Shown here piece by piece: positions 8,811-17,013 of a DNA stretch of 54,833 bases. A model generated the notes under the pieces. It saw nothing but the letters and a program-made list of their open reading frames with translations, was not told where the DNA came from and searched no databases. Source of the stretch: Caballeronia sp. Its GTDB lineage: Bacteria > Pseudomonadota > Gammaproteobacteria > Burkholderiales > Burkholderiaceae. Position numbers and translations under genes: made by a program. Position 1 is the first letter of the stretch, and every line of letters starts with the position of its first letter. Where the stretch lies: assembly GCF_028292365.1 (NCBI RefSeq), contig NZ_JAQGMM010000518.1:1-54833 (forward strand), in the 5' to 3' direction.

Positions 8811-9527
8811 TCACTCCGTTCCGGGCTCAGCGCGTGCCCGAACCTGCATCGCTGTCAACGTTGCTTCCATAAACTGCCGGAAGTCATGGTGGACGAATGC
8901 AGAAATAAACAAACCGTCGGGCACACCCCTGCGGTGGAACGAATACTCCCAACGAATGTGCGTGACACGGTCGCCTCCCGAGAAGCGGAAATCCGAGAAC
9001 GCGTGCGTAATATATCGGCCGGTATCGTTTGTGAGATTCCATACTTCATACTGAAACCGCTGCGGCAATTGATCGGCCGTGATCTCCTCAAGCGCGCTGG
9101 AACCATCGGCAAAGACGACTCGTCGACGGTCGCCCACGTTTCTCCACGCGCCAATCAACGCGTTGCTGCGCAGCGGGCCAGGCTCTGCAGCGGATGGTGA
9201 CCGAAGAGATGGGAGAGGAAAATAAGAATATTTTCCATTCAGGAACACCGAGAATTCGGGAGCACCTTTCTCCGCAAACCATCTGGAAAATTTGGCAAAT
9301 GGAACTTGTAGATCGAATTCGACGATCACGGTCTCGTAAGGCCCGTTCGGCTCGTTCGGCTCGTTCGGTTCGGCAGCCGGGCGCCTGGCCTCCCGTTGTG
9401 CCTGGTCACGTTGTGCGACCGTGAGTGATGGATCACTACCAACTGGGGCCGAACTACATCCGGTCAGTCCAATGACGAGACCAGTCAGCGCTGCAATGGA
9501 AGAATATCTTGCCGTGTTGCCAATCAT
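8811..9527 (-). CDS. Putative lipoprotein, SRPBCC-like
   Basis: 238 residues with a lipoprotein signal: hydrophobic stretch then lipobox LTGC (Cys about 24). After a short low-complexity spacer carrying an EPN-EPN-EPN repeat (about residues 53-61) comes a domain resembling the SRPBCC/polyketide-cyclase fold: ETVIVEFDLQVPFAKFSRWF at its start, RVVFADGSSALEEITADQLPQRFQYEVWN in the middle and VTHIRWEYSFHRRG near the end, finishing with a long helix (HDFRQFMEATLTAMQVRAR). The fold call is by pattern and moderate. It lies upstream of, and in the same direction as, the mxa-type operon, but a 285-bp gap separates them, so co-transcription is unlikely. Function unknown. Confidence 0.75.
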   Translation of the reverse strand: MIGNTARYSSIAALTGLVIGLTGCSSAPVGSDPSLTVAQRDQAQREARRPAAEPNEPNEPNGPYETVIVEFDLQVPFAKFSRWFAEKGAPEFSVFLNGKYSYFPLPSLRSPSAAEPGPLRSNALIGAWRNVGDRRRVVFADGSSALEEITADQLPQRFQYEVWNLTNDTGRYITHAFSDFRFSGGDRVTHIRWEYSFHRRGVPDGLFISAFVHHDFRQFMEATLTAMQVRARAEPGTE

Positions 9528-9737
9528 TTAAAGCCTGGTTTTTGGATTGCGCTTGCATGTTTTTGAATTGCCATGAAAAGGCAATGCTAATAAATACAGG
9601 GTGGTGCTCGTTGGTCGACCTCTCTGAAGGCTCATGACAACCGGCAGGCCGGCGATGAGTCAAACTGGAATACCAAGCACTGTCTACATGGATGGTTTTT
9701 CATCGACCTATACCCGGCAACCATTTGATTCGCTTTC

Positions 9738-10634
9738 CTAACAAGAACTCGCGCCGGACAAAAAAGATCTGACCATGCGTGCGCTGTCGCTCCAAAGGCC
9801 GTTCATCGCGACATCCTGGCGCGCAAGCTCCGACGGATCGGGCCATGTGAGCTGACGTTTGACAAGCGAGGCATACAGACGTCCGGTGGGTGGCGTTATC
9901 CGGCCAAGTGCCAGGTCTGCGAGGTTTTGCCCGGCCTGTTCCACGGTTGCAAGACGCGCCATCGGCCGGATCAGACCGACGGTACCCATTGCCAGTCGGG
10001 CCCAAAGCGGCCACGCCCGAAATAAAGATGTTCCGACGGTAAGGCCTGGATTGTATGCAACAACAGTCAAGCCCTTTTCCTTCGCCTCGTTGGATCCGGC
10101 CAACCCGCGGGCCATAAGCAGGTCACAGAGCTTCGATGCTGCATACGCGCGAAATCCTGCCGAAAATCCGGTCGAGCCGCCCTGTCCTTGAGGATAAGCC
10201 AACAACTCCGGATCGAGTTTCTTAGGCGCCATTGGATTCTTGTCCGGGTCGTGTGTATCGCTGGTAGTGATGACGACCGTCGCACCTTGCGCAAGCTTCG
10301 GCAGCAGCAACTGCAGCAACAGGTAATGCGCCAGATAGTTGACGGCGAACGTAGTCTCAAAACCATCTTCCGTCCGCTGGTTAATATTTGGAAACTGCGT
10401 CCCTGCATTCAGCACGAGCCCGGCGATCAACTCATCCCCAAGCTCCTGAATGACGCCCTGCGCAAACACGCAGACACTGGCAAGGCTAGTGAGATCGAGC
10501 GGCAATGTCTTAACGGCAAACTGGCTCGCAGAACGGGCTCCAAGCAAAATACGCATGCCGGGCGTCTCGGCAATCTGCTGCGCGGCCACTTTGCCCAGAC
10601 CCGATGTACCGCCCGTCATCACTATGGTTTTCAA
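9738..10634 (-). CDS. Short-chain dehydrogenase/reductase
   Basis: 298 residues of the extended-loop SDR type resembling retinol dehydrogenase/protochlorophyllide reductase relatives. Nucleotide motif TGGTSGLG at residues 7-14, LVLNAGTQ (about 94), catalytic YAASK (about 161-165) and PGLTVGTSLF after it. NAD(P)-dependent oxidoreductase of unknown substrate, cytoplasmic. The start is a TTG with AAGGTG five bases upstream; an ATG five codons inside has no ribosome site. It is divergent from an AraC regulator, which is the likely controller. A 210-bp gap to the lipoprotein gene shows nothing I can name. Confidence 0.88.
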   Translation of the reverse strand: MKTIVMTGGTSGLGKVAAQQIAETPGMRILLGARSASQFAVKTLPLDLTSLASVCVFAQGVIQELGDELIAGLVLNAGTQFPNINQRTEDGFETTFAVNYLAHYLLLQLLLPKLAQGATVVITTSDTHDPDKNPMAPKKLDPELLAYPQGQGGSTGFSAGFRAYAASKLCDLLMARGLAGSNEAKEKGLTVVAYNPGLTVGTSLFRAWPLWARLAMGTVGLIRPMARLATVEQAGQNLADLALGRITPPTGRLYASLVKRQLTWPDPSELARQDVAMNGLWSDSARMVRSFLSGASSC

Positions 10635-10822
10635 TGAATCACCTTCGTCCGTGTGTTAGAGGGTCAGGCCGGCGAAAGCCTCTGCGCGTTCGCGGTCAAC
10701 GTCCCTTGTGATGGCCGCTTTCTTAGTCGCTTTTCCTTGAGTTTCGCCCGGCATGTCGTGCCTCGTGAGTTGCTTGTGCATGCCAGGAAGTATCGGCTGA
10801 GGGACTGAGGTTCGCATGCCTG

Positions 10823-10871
10823 AATCCTCAAATATTTTGCACAATCCTCCAAATCCAATTTCTATTTGGAG
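10823..10871. promoter_or_regulatory. Candidate AraC operator: direct and inverted repeats
   Basis: In the gap between the divergent SDR and AraC genes, AATCCTC occurs at 10823 and 10843 or so, 20 bp apart (about two helical turns). The second copy runs into CTCCAAAT (10847-10854), which faces ATTTGGAG (10864-10871), a perfect 8-bp inverted repeat with a 9-base spacer. Such repeated half-sites on one helix face are typical of AraC-family operators. Binding is inferred from position. Confidence 0.45.
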
Positions 10872-10939
10872 ATTCAGCGCTAAAATTGCCCACCCTTTAG
10901 CCCGTCATGAACTCGTCTCATCCCCTCTGGAGACATCGC

Positions 10940-11833
10940 ATGTCGCCGACCTTGATAGCCGCCCTGAATCATTACCTGGATAGCAACGGCGGAGACGACG
11001 GAGCGCTCGTCACTCCGATCGACGGATTGTTTCTTATGCGTTCGACGTGTGAGAGGCTGCCCTACCATGTCATGTACAAACCCGCGCTGTGCATTACCTT
11101 GCAGGGAGCGAAACAGGTATTGTTCGGCGACAAGCTGTTTGACTACGGCGAGATGCAAGCCCTCGCGGTCAGCGTAGAACTTCCTGGTGTTGGTCGAGTG
11201 ACGCGAGCGAGCAAAAGCGAGCCCTATCTGGGCATGGTCCTGCAGCTTGACCTCGGCATATTGCGGGAAGTCAGTGCACAACTCTCCCCGCCTCCAAAAC
11301 ACGATGGAAATGCTCGCATGGGGGTCTTCGCGATGGATGTTGAAGGGCCACTGGCCGATTGCATCGGCCGGATAATCCAGATGCTTGGGACGCCGCAGGC
11401 TGCGCCGATCCTTTTCCCTTCAATCATGCGGGAAGTATCCTATTGGCTGCTGACCGGCGAGAGTGCGGGCGAAATCTGCAAGCTCGCGTCACCTAATGGC
11501 CGCACGCAACGCATTACCGAAGCGATCTCTCTTTTGCGCGGTGAAATCGCTCGTCCTATTCGCATCGAGCAACTTGCTGATAAGGCTCAAATGAGTCCAT
11601 CGTCCTTTTACCAGCATTTCAAGTTACTCACTTCCCTGACGCCTATCCAGTATCAAAAGCAGCTGCGACTGCTTGAGGCCCGCCGTCTGATGGTAGAAGA
11701 CGGAACCAACGTAACGGGCGCCGCTTATAGAGTGGGTTATGAAAGCGTCTCGCAGTTCAGTCGCGAGTACGCGAGGATGTTCGGAACACCGCCAAAACGC
11801 GACATCGCCGAGCTACAGGCGCCCTTGGCTTAG
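10940..11833 (+). CDS. AraC-family transcriptional regulator
   Basis: 297 residues from the ATG at 10940, preferred because CTGGAGA lies 6 bases upstream; the in-frame ATG at 10907 has no ribosome site. The N-terminal part (PYHVMYKPALCITLQGAKQ) is the AraC type-I ligand-binding domain, followed by two helix-turn-helix units (IRIEQLADKAQMSPSSFYQHFK; GAAYRVGYESVSQFSREYARMFG) and the usual PPKRDI close to the C-terminus. The family commonly activates a divergently placed oxidoreductase gene, here the SDR at 9738-10634. Ligand unknown. Confidence 0.92.
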   Translation: MSPTLIAALNHYLDSNGGDDGALVTPIDGLFLMRSTCERLPYHVMYKPALCITLQGAKQVLFGDKLFDYGEMQALAVSVELPGVGRVTRASKSEPYLGMVLQLDLGILREVSAQLSPPPKHDGNARMGVFAMDVEGPLADCIGRIIQMLGTPQAAPILFPSIMREVSYWLLTGESAGEICKLASPNGRTQRITEAISLLRGEIARPIRIEQLADKAQMSPSSFYQHFKLLTSLTPIQYQKQLRLLEARRLMVEDGTNVTGAAYRVGYESVSQFSREYARMFGTPPKRDIAELQAPLA

Positions 11834-11988
11834 CAGATGCGGCGGGAAGACCGCGATTAGTCACGCAGTCACGCGCGCGAGCGTAGCTGAGTCTTACCCG
11901 ACTCTTACCCGAGTATTACTTCGTCGTGCGTTTCGCCGGCGCCCCGTGCAACGGAGTCGCGTCGTGTCTTAAACTGCGATTCAGAACC

Positions 11989-12717
11989 ATGGCTCAAAAG
12001 TCACGAATGAAATACATCAAATACCTGGCGATTTTTGCGGTTTGTTTTGTCGCTGTGTGCTACCTGGTCCCCGAGTTCCCGGAACACCCTCAGATGAGCA
12101 GCGAATCTATTGACGAGATGAAACTCGACAGCGCAGGAGACAGGCTGCTCGTACGCACAGAACATTACGACTACGATTTCGCTCTTCCCACCAAGGCCTT
12201 GAGCCTGGCCTTGGCGCCTCTGAAGCACTCCAGCCCCATGAAGAGTTCCGACACGCCATGGTTCGCCCACGGAGATCTGTCCACTCTGCAACTCAACACT
12301 GACGGCAGCTTTAGCTCGCGTCTGACGGTCACCTTCATAGGCTATGATTCAGAACTGCGCGCTCTTGATATCAGGCTCCCGGGCAAGGAAATCGCCCGGC
12401 TGGAGAAATACGGTTTTACGCAGTCCGGGAACAACAACACCGGTGATTTTAATGCGACGTGGTCCACGGACATCGCTGGCCACCGGCATGACCATAACAG
12501 CCTGAGCGGCTATTCCGGCGCAGACCTATTAACCTGCTGCGACAATAATCTCAGGGTGATTCTGGACACTCAGGAGAAGACAGAGCACAACCGCCGCCTC
12601 AACGGCATGCTGAGGCCATTGACCGTGGTCACCGGCGCTGTAAAGCGCGCGATTTCGCTTTGTTTCTTGCTCATCTTTTTATTGTTCGGCGGTAAGCTTG
12701 GGCTGCCCAGTGGCTGA
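11989..12717 (+). CDS. Hypothetical membrane-anchored protein
   Basis: About 242 residues if begun at the ATG at 11989; another ATG at 12007 is equally possible, and the frame runs open upstream to 11926. A hydrophobic helix near the N-terminus (KYLAIFAVCFVAVCYLV) and one at the C-terminus (ISLCFLLIFLLFGGKLGL) bracket a soluble, presumably periplasmic domain of roughly 170 residues. That domain contains a His/Asp-rich stretch (GHRHDHNSLSGYSGADLLTC) and two adjacent cysteines. I do not recognise a family. Neighbours on both sides are separately transcribed. Its base use looks similar to neighbours, so it is likely real, but evidence is only the open frame and membrane pattern. Confidence 0.6.
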   Translation: MAQKSRMKYIKYLAIFAVCFVAVCYLVPEFPEHPQMSSESIDEMKLDSAGDRLLVRTEHYDYDFALPTKALSLALAPLKHSSPMKSSDTPWFAHGDLSTLQLNTDGSFSSRLTVTFIGYDSELRALDIRLPGKEIARLEKYGFTQSGNNNTGDFNATWSTDIAGHRHDHNSLSGYSGADLLTCCDNNLRVILDTQEKTEHNRRLNGMLRPLTVVTGAVKRAISLCFLLIFLLFGGKLGLPSG

Positions 12718-12849
12718 GACACATGTCCATTGCTCCGCATGATCTGGAGGCGTCCGATTCATGCACCATGCCCTCGTGATTCGTATTGTTTATCTATCGG
12801 ATGGCTGGTCATCGAGCCTTGGACAATCCGCGCAGTAGTATATGACGCT

Positions 12850-13671
12850 CTAATGCGATCCATCAGGATGGCTTATGAAATCCGATATCATGTTCCACAT
12901 CTCAACCGGATTTGAGTACATCGGGAAATGTCCGCAGGAACGAATCCTCGCGACCCTCACACCGTTTTCCCGGAGGCTGGAGAGGTAGGATAAACCGTCG
13001 TTTTCCTCACCATGCATGAACATTCTCGGACACGGGAGTGACAGAAAGCGCCTCATCAGGTCTCCGTGGTCAGAAAGCTCGACCATCGACTTAAAGATGC
13101 CTGGAACAGCTGCTGCCCGTACTTTATGCCGAAGGCTCGCTGCGTAAAGCGCAGAGGAGTGGTAATGCGAATGCCATGTCCTTTCGACGAAGTTCTCGAA
13201 GAATGCCTCAGCGCTTTCGGAAGGAAAATCCATGATCTGGCGACTTAGAAAACAATCTTCTGGAGCGACGTTCCCTTCAATGTCCGTAAAGCTTAGAACG
13301 CGGGTGGGTTCTGCATCTGCCAACAGCAACGCCGTCAGCCCACCCATCGAGTGTCCGACCAAATGGAAGTCAGCCACGGAGAAGTGCGCGAGCAGGCGGC
13401 GTGCCGTTTCAACAAGGAATGGAATGGACACGGCGTTCAGATCGTCGCATTCAGTTTCACCACAGCCGGGGGCGTCGTAAGCGATGATAGGATGCCCGTC
13501 AAACGCCTGATTTAGAACGACATCCGCGTAATCTTCCTTGGTTGACCCGAAGCCGTGCAGAAATAAAATTGGCGCCCCTTCCCCGGCTCGATACATGGTC
13601 GCAAGCTTCAGCCTGACACCGGGCACGTCCAGCTCAATCGTTGTCTTCGTGAGTTCTGTGTTTGATGACAT
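12850..13671 (-). CDS. Alpha/beta-fold hydrolase
   Basis: 273 residues. Oxyanion-region phrase FLHGFGSTKEDY (about 37-48), nucleophile elbow GHSMGG with Ser about residue 107, acid region MFMHGEENDG and catalytic His in CGHFPMYSNP near the C-terminus. Cytoplasmic serine hydrolase of unknown substrate. It begins 15 bp after the aminotransferase stop and is probably co-transcribed with it, suggesting a small pathway in which an amino group is removed or added and an ester, amide or C-C bond is cleaved. Confidence 0.88.
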   Translation of the reverse strand: MSSNTELTKTTIELDVPGVRLKLATMYRAGEGAPILFLHGFGSTKEDYADVVLNQAFDGHPIIAYDAPGCGETECDDLNAVSIPFLVETARRLLAHFSVADFHLVGHSMGGLTALLLADAEPTRVLSFTDIEGNVAPEDCFLSRQIMDFPSESAEAFFENFVERTWHSHYHSSALYAASLRHKVRAAAVPGIFKSMVELSDHGDLMRRFLSLPCPRMFMHGEENDGLSYLSSLRENGVRVARIRSCGHFPMYSNPVEMWNMISDFISHPDGSH

Positions 13672-13686
13672 TGTTAGCGCGTCCTT

Positions 13687-14898
13687 TTACAACGAGTGAC
13701 AGAAGCGCTTGATCGCCCGGCATGCGTCGATCAACGCATCGTCGTCCAAGGCATACGCGATGCGGATATACGGAGCAAGACCAAACGCACTGCCCTGCAC
13801 GACGGCCACGTTGGCCTCATCCAGCAGCGCACCCGCCACGTCGTCGTCGGTATTTAATTTTGTACCCGCAGCCGTCGTTCGTCCGATCAGCTCCTCGCAC
13901 GATACAAACGCGTAGAACGCGCCACCTGGCGTAGGGCATGACAATCCTGGCGTCTCATTGAGCAATCGCACCATCAGGTCGCGCCGCTGCTCGAACACAG
14001 AACATGTTTCACCGATGAATTGCTGCGGACCTGTGAGCGCAGCGAGTGCTGCATGCTGTGAGATCGAACTGGCACCGGAGGTCTGCTGTCCTTGAAGCTT
14101 CTCCATGGCATCGAGCAGCCAACGCGGTCCGGTCCCAAATCCGATGCGCCAGCCTGTCATGGCATACGCCTTGGACACGCCGTTCATCGTCAGCGTGCGG
14201 GACATCAGACGCGGCTCGACCTGGGCGATCGTGTGGAAGACAGCGCCGTCGAAGATCAGGTGCTCGTAGATATCATCTGAAAGCACCTGCACATGCGGGT
14301 GAGCAAGGAGTACTTCGGCGAGCGCCGCAAGCTCGTCCCGGGTGTAGACCGCGCCCGTTGGATTAGAAGGTGAGTTAAGAATCACCCAGCGCGTGCGTGA
14401 TCCGATTGCATCGGCTAACGCCTGTGGCGTGAGTTTGAATCCACTCTCGCTCCCGCAGGTCACGATGACCGGGCGCGCGCCGCACAGCTGGACCATCTCC
14501 GGGTAGCTCACCCAGTACGGTGCGGGCACGATCACCTCATCCCCTTCGTTGAGGGTCACCGCCAGCGCGTTGTATATCACCTGTTTACCGCCGCTGCAGA
14601 CGATAGTGTCCTGCCAGCCAACCTCGAGGCCGTTCTCGTTGCGGAACTTCGCAGCTACTGCCTCGCGAAGCGCGCGCATGCCGGCAACCTGCGTATAGCG
14701 GGTGTGCCCTGCACGAATCGCCTCGATTGCAGCCTCGCGTATGTGCGCGGGCGTGTCGAAATCGGGTTCACCGGCGCTCAGCGAGATGACCTTGGTGCCG
14801 GAAGCACGGCGAACCGCGACGCGGTCCATCATGCGGTAAGTGGCAGAGGGTTGTGCCCGGGCCAGGTGAATGTTCAGAATGTGCTGGTCCCTGTTCAT
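13687..14898 (-). CDS. PLP-dependent class I aminotransferase (AspC-like)
   Basis: 403 residues, fold-type I. Landmarks: LSAGEPDFDTP (about 41-51), CSGGKQVIYNAL, the PYWVSYPEM loop, NSPSNPTGAVY (about 174), SDDIYEHL, and the PLP lysine in NGVSKAYAMTGWRIGFG (about residue 239). C-terminal substrate-carboxylate Arg region IRIAYALDDD. Resembles the aspartate/prephenate aminotransferase group; the amino donor and acceptor are not decided. ATG is preceded by GGAG at 8 bases. Divergent from the LysR gene at 15153 with a 254-bp gap, so probably LysR-controlled. Confidence 0.92.
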   Translation of the reverse strand: MNRDQHILNIHLARAQPSATYRMMDRVAVRRASGTKVISLSAGEPDFDTPAHIREAAIEAIRAGHTRYTQVAGMRALREAVAAKFRNENGLEVGWQDTIVCSGGKQVIYNALAVTLNEGDEVIVPAPYWVSYPEMVQLCGARPVIVTCGSESGFKLTPQALADAIGSRTRWVILNSPSNPTGAVYTRDELAALAEVLLAHPHVQVLSDDIYEHLIFDGAVFHTIAQVEPRLMSRTLTMNGVSKAYAMTGWRIGFGTGPRWLLDAMEKLQGQQTSGASSISQHAALAALTGPQQFIGETCSVFEQRRDLMVRLLNETPGLSCPTPGGAFYAFVSCEELIGRTTAAGTKLNTDDDVAGALLDEANVAVVQGSAFGLAPYIRIAYALDDDALIDACRAIKRFCHSL

Positions 14899-15105
14899 GC
14901 GATTCTCCAGCGTGTCAGGCCCAGAAATTCAAGCGTGCTCGCCCCTTGCGTGAGCTGCTGCATCATCAGTTGTTTCCTTCTTCGATAGCTTCGAATTCGT
15001 TGTCGAGCATCACGTCGGCAACGGGCGTCCCGTGCACGTCTAGTCATGGCAGTGCCGTGATCTGGTTGCGATGACGTACATTCCCGCATACAGTCCGATA
15101 TGTAA

Positions 15106-15114
15106 ATTCCGAAT
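15106..15114. promoter_or_regulatory. ATTCNGAAT box upstream of LysR gene
   Basis: A near-perfect palindrome ATTCCGAAT lies in the divergent region between the aminotransferase and LysR genes, 39 bases before the LysR ATG. A related ATTCCG element recurs in the larger dyad at 16090-16108. Shared half-sites suggest a common regulator, most simply the LysR protein encoded between them; this is inference. Confidence 0.35.
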
Positions 15115-15152
15115 AATTGAAGCATCTGATACGCCAAACCTATCGAACGACC

Positions 15153-16055
15153 ATGATCAACTTTCGGCTTATCCGTCATTTGTGGCTCTTCCTGGCGGTC
15201 GCCGAGGAGCAGCACTTCGGACGCGCTGCCAAGCGCCTGGACATGTCCCAGCCCCCGTTGACCGAGCAGATCCAGGCACTGGAACAGGCGCTGAAGGTAA
15301 AGCTCTTCGAACGCTCCCGGCGCGGCACCTATCTCACCCCGGTGGGCGCGGCCATCCTGCCGGCCGTGCGCAAGTTCGCGGAGCAGCTCCAGCGGCTCGA
15401 ACTCGCGGTACACGAGGCCGTTGCCGGGCGCAGCGGCGTGCTGACCATCGGCGCGATCTCGTCGGCCATGCTCGATGTCCTGCCGCCGCTTGTCGAACGG
15501 CTGAAGGCCGACTACCCGCAGCTCACGGTATCGGTAAAAGAGATCGACAGCGCCGAAGCCATTCCAGCGCTTGAAGCCGGCGACATTGACCTGGCCTTTG
15601 CCAGGCTGGAGGGGGAACTGGGAGGGACGATCCAGTCACTTGCGCTGGCGCAGGATCGCCTCGCGGTGGCGATGCCACGCGAGCATGCGATGGCAGCTAC
15701 TTCCCGCATTCGGCTAGCGTCCCTCGCGGGCGAAGATTTCGTGATGTTTTCGCGCCAGGTGAGTCCGGTGTACTTTGACAGTCTGGTGGCGTCGTGCCGC
15801 GCAAATGGGTTTTCACCCCGGATACTTCACGAGGTGCGCTCCGTCGCGTCTCAGGTCGCGTTCGTAGGCTGCGGCCAGGGCATCGCGCTGGTGCCGGCTT
15901 CGCTGAAGAAGCTCGCGCCTGAGAACGTCGTGTTCCGCCCGCTGAGGGAGAACGTGCGTGTGGTGACAACGGCAATGGCCTGGAGCACGGCGCGGGAAAA
16001 CCCGCTAGTGGACGCGGTAGTCACCATGCTGAAGCTTGGAAAACGTCCATCCTGA
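15153..16055 (+). CDS. LysR-family transcriptional regulator
   Basis: 300 residues from the ATG at 15153; a TTG-started frame from 15117 adds 12 residues with no family support. HTH domain at residues 1-60 (FLAVAEEQHFGRAAKRLDMSQPPLTEQIQ..LFER), then the effector domain (GVLTIGAISSAMLDVLPPLVERL; GDIDLAFARLE; VGCGQGIALVPASL). The strong resemblance to BenM/CatR-style members (PPLTEQI, FVMFSR) suggests an aromatic or organic-acid ligand. It sits between a divergent aminotransferase operon and a downstream RraA-type aldolase, either of which it may control. Confidence 0.92.
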   Translation: MINFRLIRHLWLFLAVAEEQHFGRAAKRLDMSQPPLTEQIQALEQALKVKLFERSRRGTYLTPVGAAILPAVRKFAEQLQRLELAVHEAVAGRSGVLTIGAISSAMLDVLPPLVERLKADYPQLTVSVKEIDSAEAIPALEAGDIDLAFARLEGELGGTIQSLALAQDRLAVAMPREHAMAATSRIRLASLAGEDFVMFSRQVSPVYFDSLVASCRANGFSPRILHEVRSVASQVAFVGCGQGIALVPASLKKLAPENVVFRPLRENVRVVTTAMAWSTARENPLVDAVVTMLKLGKRPS

Positions 16056-16089
16056 TTCACCCTTTCCTGATAGCCTCAACGTATCAATC

Positions 16090-16108
16090 TATTCCGTAAT
16101 TCGAAATA
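16090..16108. promoter_or_regulatory. LysR-box-like dyad before RraA-type gene
   Basis: TATTCCG and CGAAATA are 7-base arms with one mismatch around a 5-base AT-rich centre, giving the T-N11-A geometry of LysR boxes. The site ends 57 bases before the RraA-type start codon and shares ATTCCG with the box upstream of the LysR gene. Function inferred. Confidence 0.4.
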
Positions 16109-16165
16109 GTCATATCGAACTACAGATGTGAGACTGGCCTCCTCACCACCACATTGAGGCTTGTC

Positions 16166-16819
16166 ATGGCAGAGCGTTCGTTACTCGACCGCCTCGCGGC
16201 ACTCGACACCAACACGGTGTCGGACGCGCTGGATTTTCTCGGTCTGGCCGGAGCGACATTCGGCATTCAGCCGCTATGGGACTGTCCGAAAATCGTTGGC
16301 CGCGCCAGCACCATCCAGTTGGGACCCAAGGCTGACGGACAGCAAAAGGCCCATATCATCACGCCAGTGATTGCCGAGATTGATACCGATGACCGCGTGC
16401 TGGTTATTGGCGGCGGGACGCAAGGGATCTCCTGCTGGGGCGACATCATCGCGAACGCTGCGCAGTTCAAGCGCGTGCGTGGCACCGTGATCGATGGTGT
16501 CAGCCGGGATATTGAAGGTAGCGAGTCGATTGGCTATCCCGTTTACGGACGAGGGATCACGATGATCAGCGCGCGCAACCGGTTGGCACAACTGTCGTCG
16601 GCCAAGCCAATCCGCTTCGCTGGTGTTCTTGTGCGACAAGATGATTTCGTCATTGCCGACCGATGCGGAACAGTATTCGTCCCAAGTGAAAGGATCGAAG
16701 AAGTCATCGAGCTTGGCGAGCGTATCGCGCGCCGACAGGATGCCATGGTGGAGGCAGTGCGTGCCGGCCGCTCGGTCGCAAATGTAATGCATGACAAGGA
16801 GTTTGACGCGATCAAGTAG
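16166..16819 (+). CDS. RraA-family protein / putative 4-hydroxy-4-methyl-2-oxoglutarate aldolase
   Basis: 217 residues from the ATG at 16166, which has GAGG six bases upstream; the TTG at 16154 was rejected. Family signs: TNTVSDALDFLGL at the N-terminus, GGGTQGISCWGDIIANAAQ (about 88-106) with the Gly-Asp metal/substrate loop, and the VIDGVSRDIEG motif (about 113) whose Arg-Asp pair binds pyruvate and a divalent metal in HMG/oxaloacetate aldolases. True RNase-E inhibitors lack use for this Arg-Asp pair, so an aldolase or decarboxylase is likelier. Such enzymes end ring-fission pathways of gallate/protocatechuate type; no such ring enzymes lie next to it here. Preceded by a LysR gene 110 bp upstream. 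Confidence 0.85.
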   Translation: MAERSLLDRLAALDTNTVSDALDFLGLAGATFGIQPLWDCPKIVGRASTIQLGPKADGQQKAHIITPVIAEIDTDDRVLVIGGGTQGISCWGDIIANAAQFKRVRGTVIDGVSRDIEGSESIGYPVYGRGITMISARNRLAQLSSAKPIRFAGVLVRQDDFVIADRCGTVFVPSERIEEVIELGERIARRQDAMVEAVRAGRSVANVMHDKEFDAIK

Positions 16820-17013
16820 AAATAGACGTGATGAGCGACGAAGATCGGGAACTGGGTGAGGAACTCGCTCGGTGATCAGCGGGGCATCGATTCAGATACT
16901 TTCCTGACGAAATTCCGTTCCTGGCGGGCTGGAGTCCTTCATGTCGACTCCGACTGAGCCCCGGCAAGCGCCCGACTGAACCCCGTGCCATACTTGGCGA
17001 TCTTCTCCCCTCT

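Noticed and set aside
10656..10844. Small minus-strand frame upstream of the SDR gene
   Set aside because: No ribosome site or conserved content; it lies over the presumed control region.
14895..15413. 172-residue minus-strand frame over the aminotransferase/LysR gap
   Set aside because: It overlaps the LysR N-terminal region in antisense and shows no family features.
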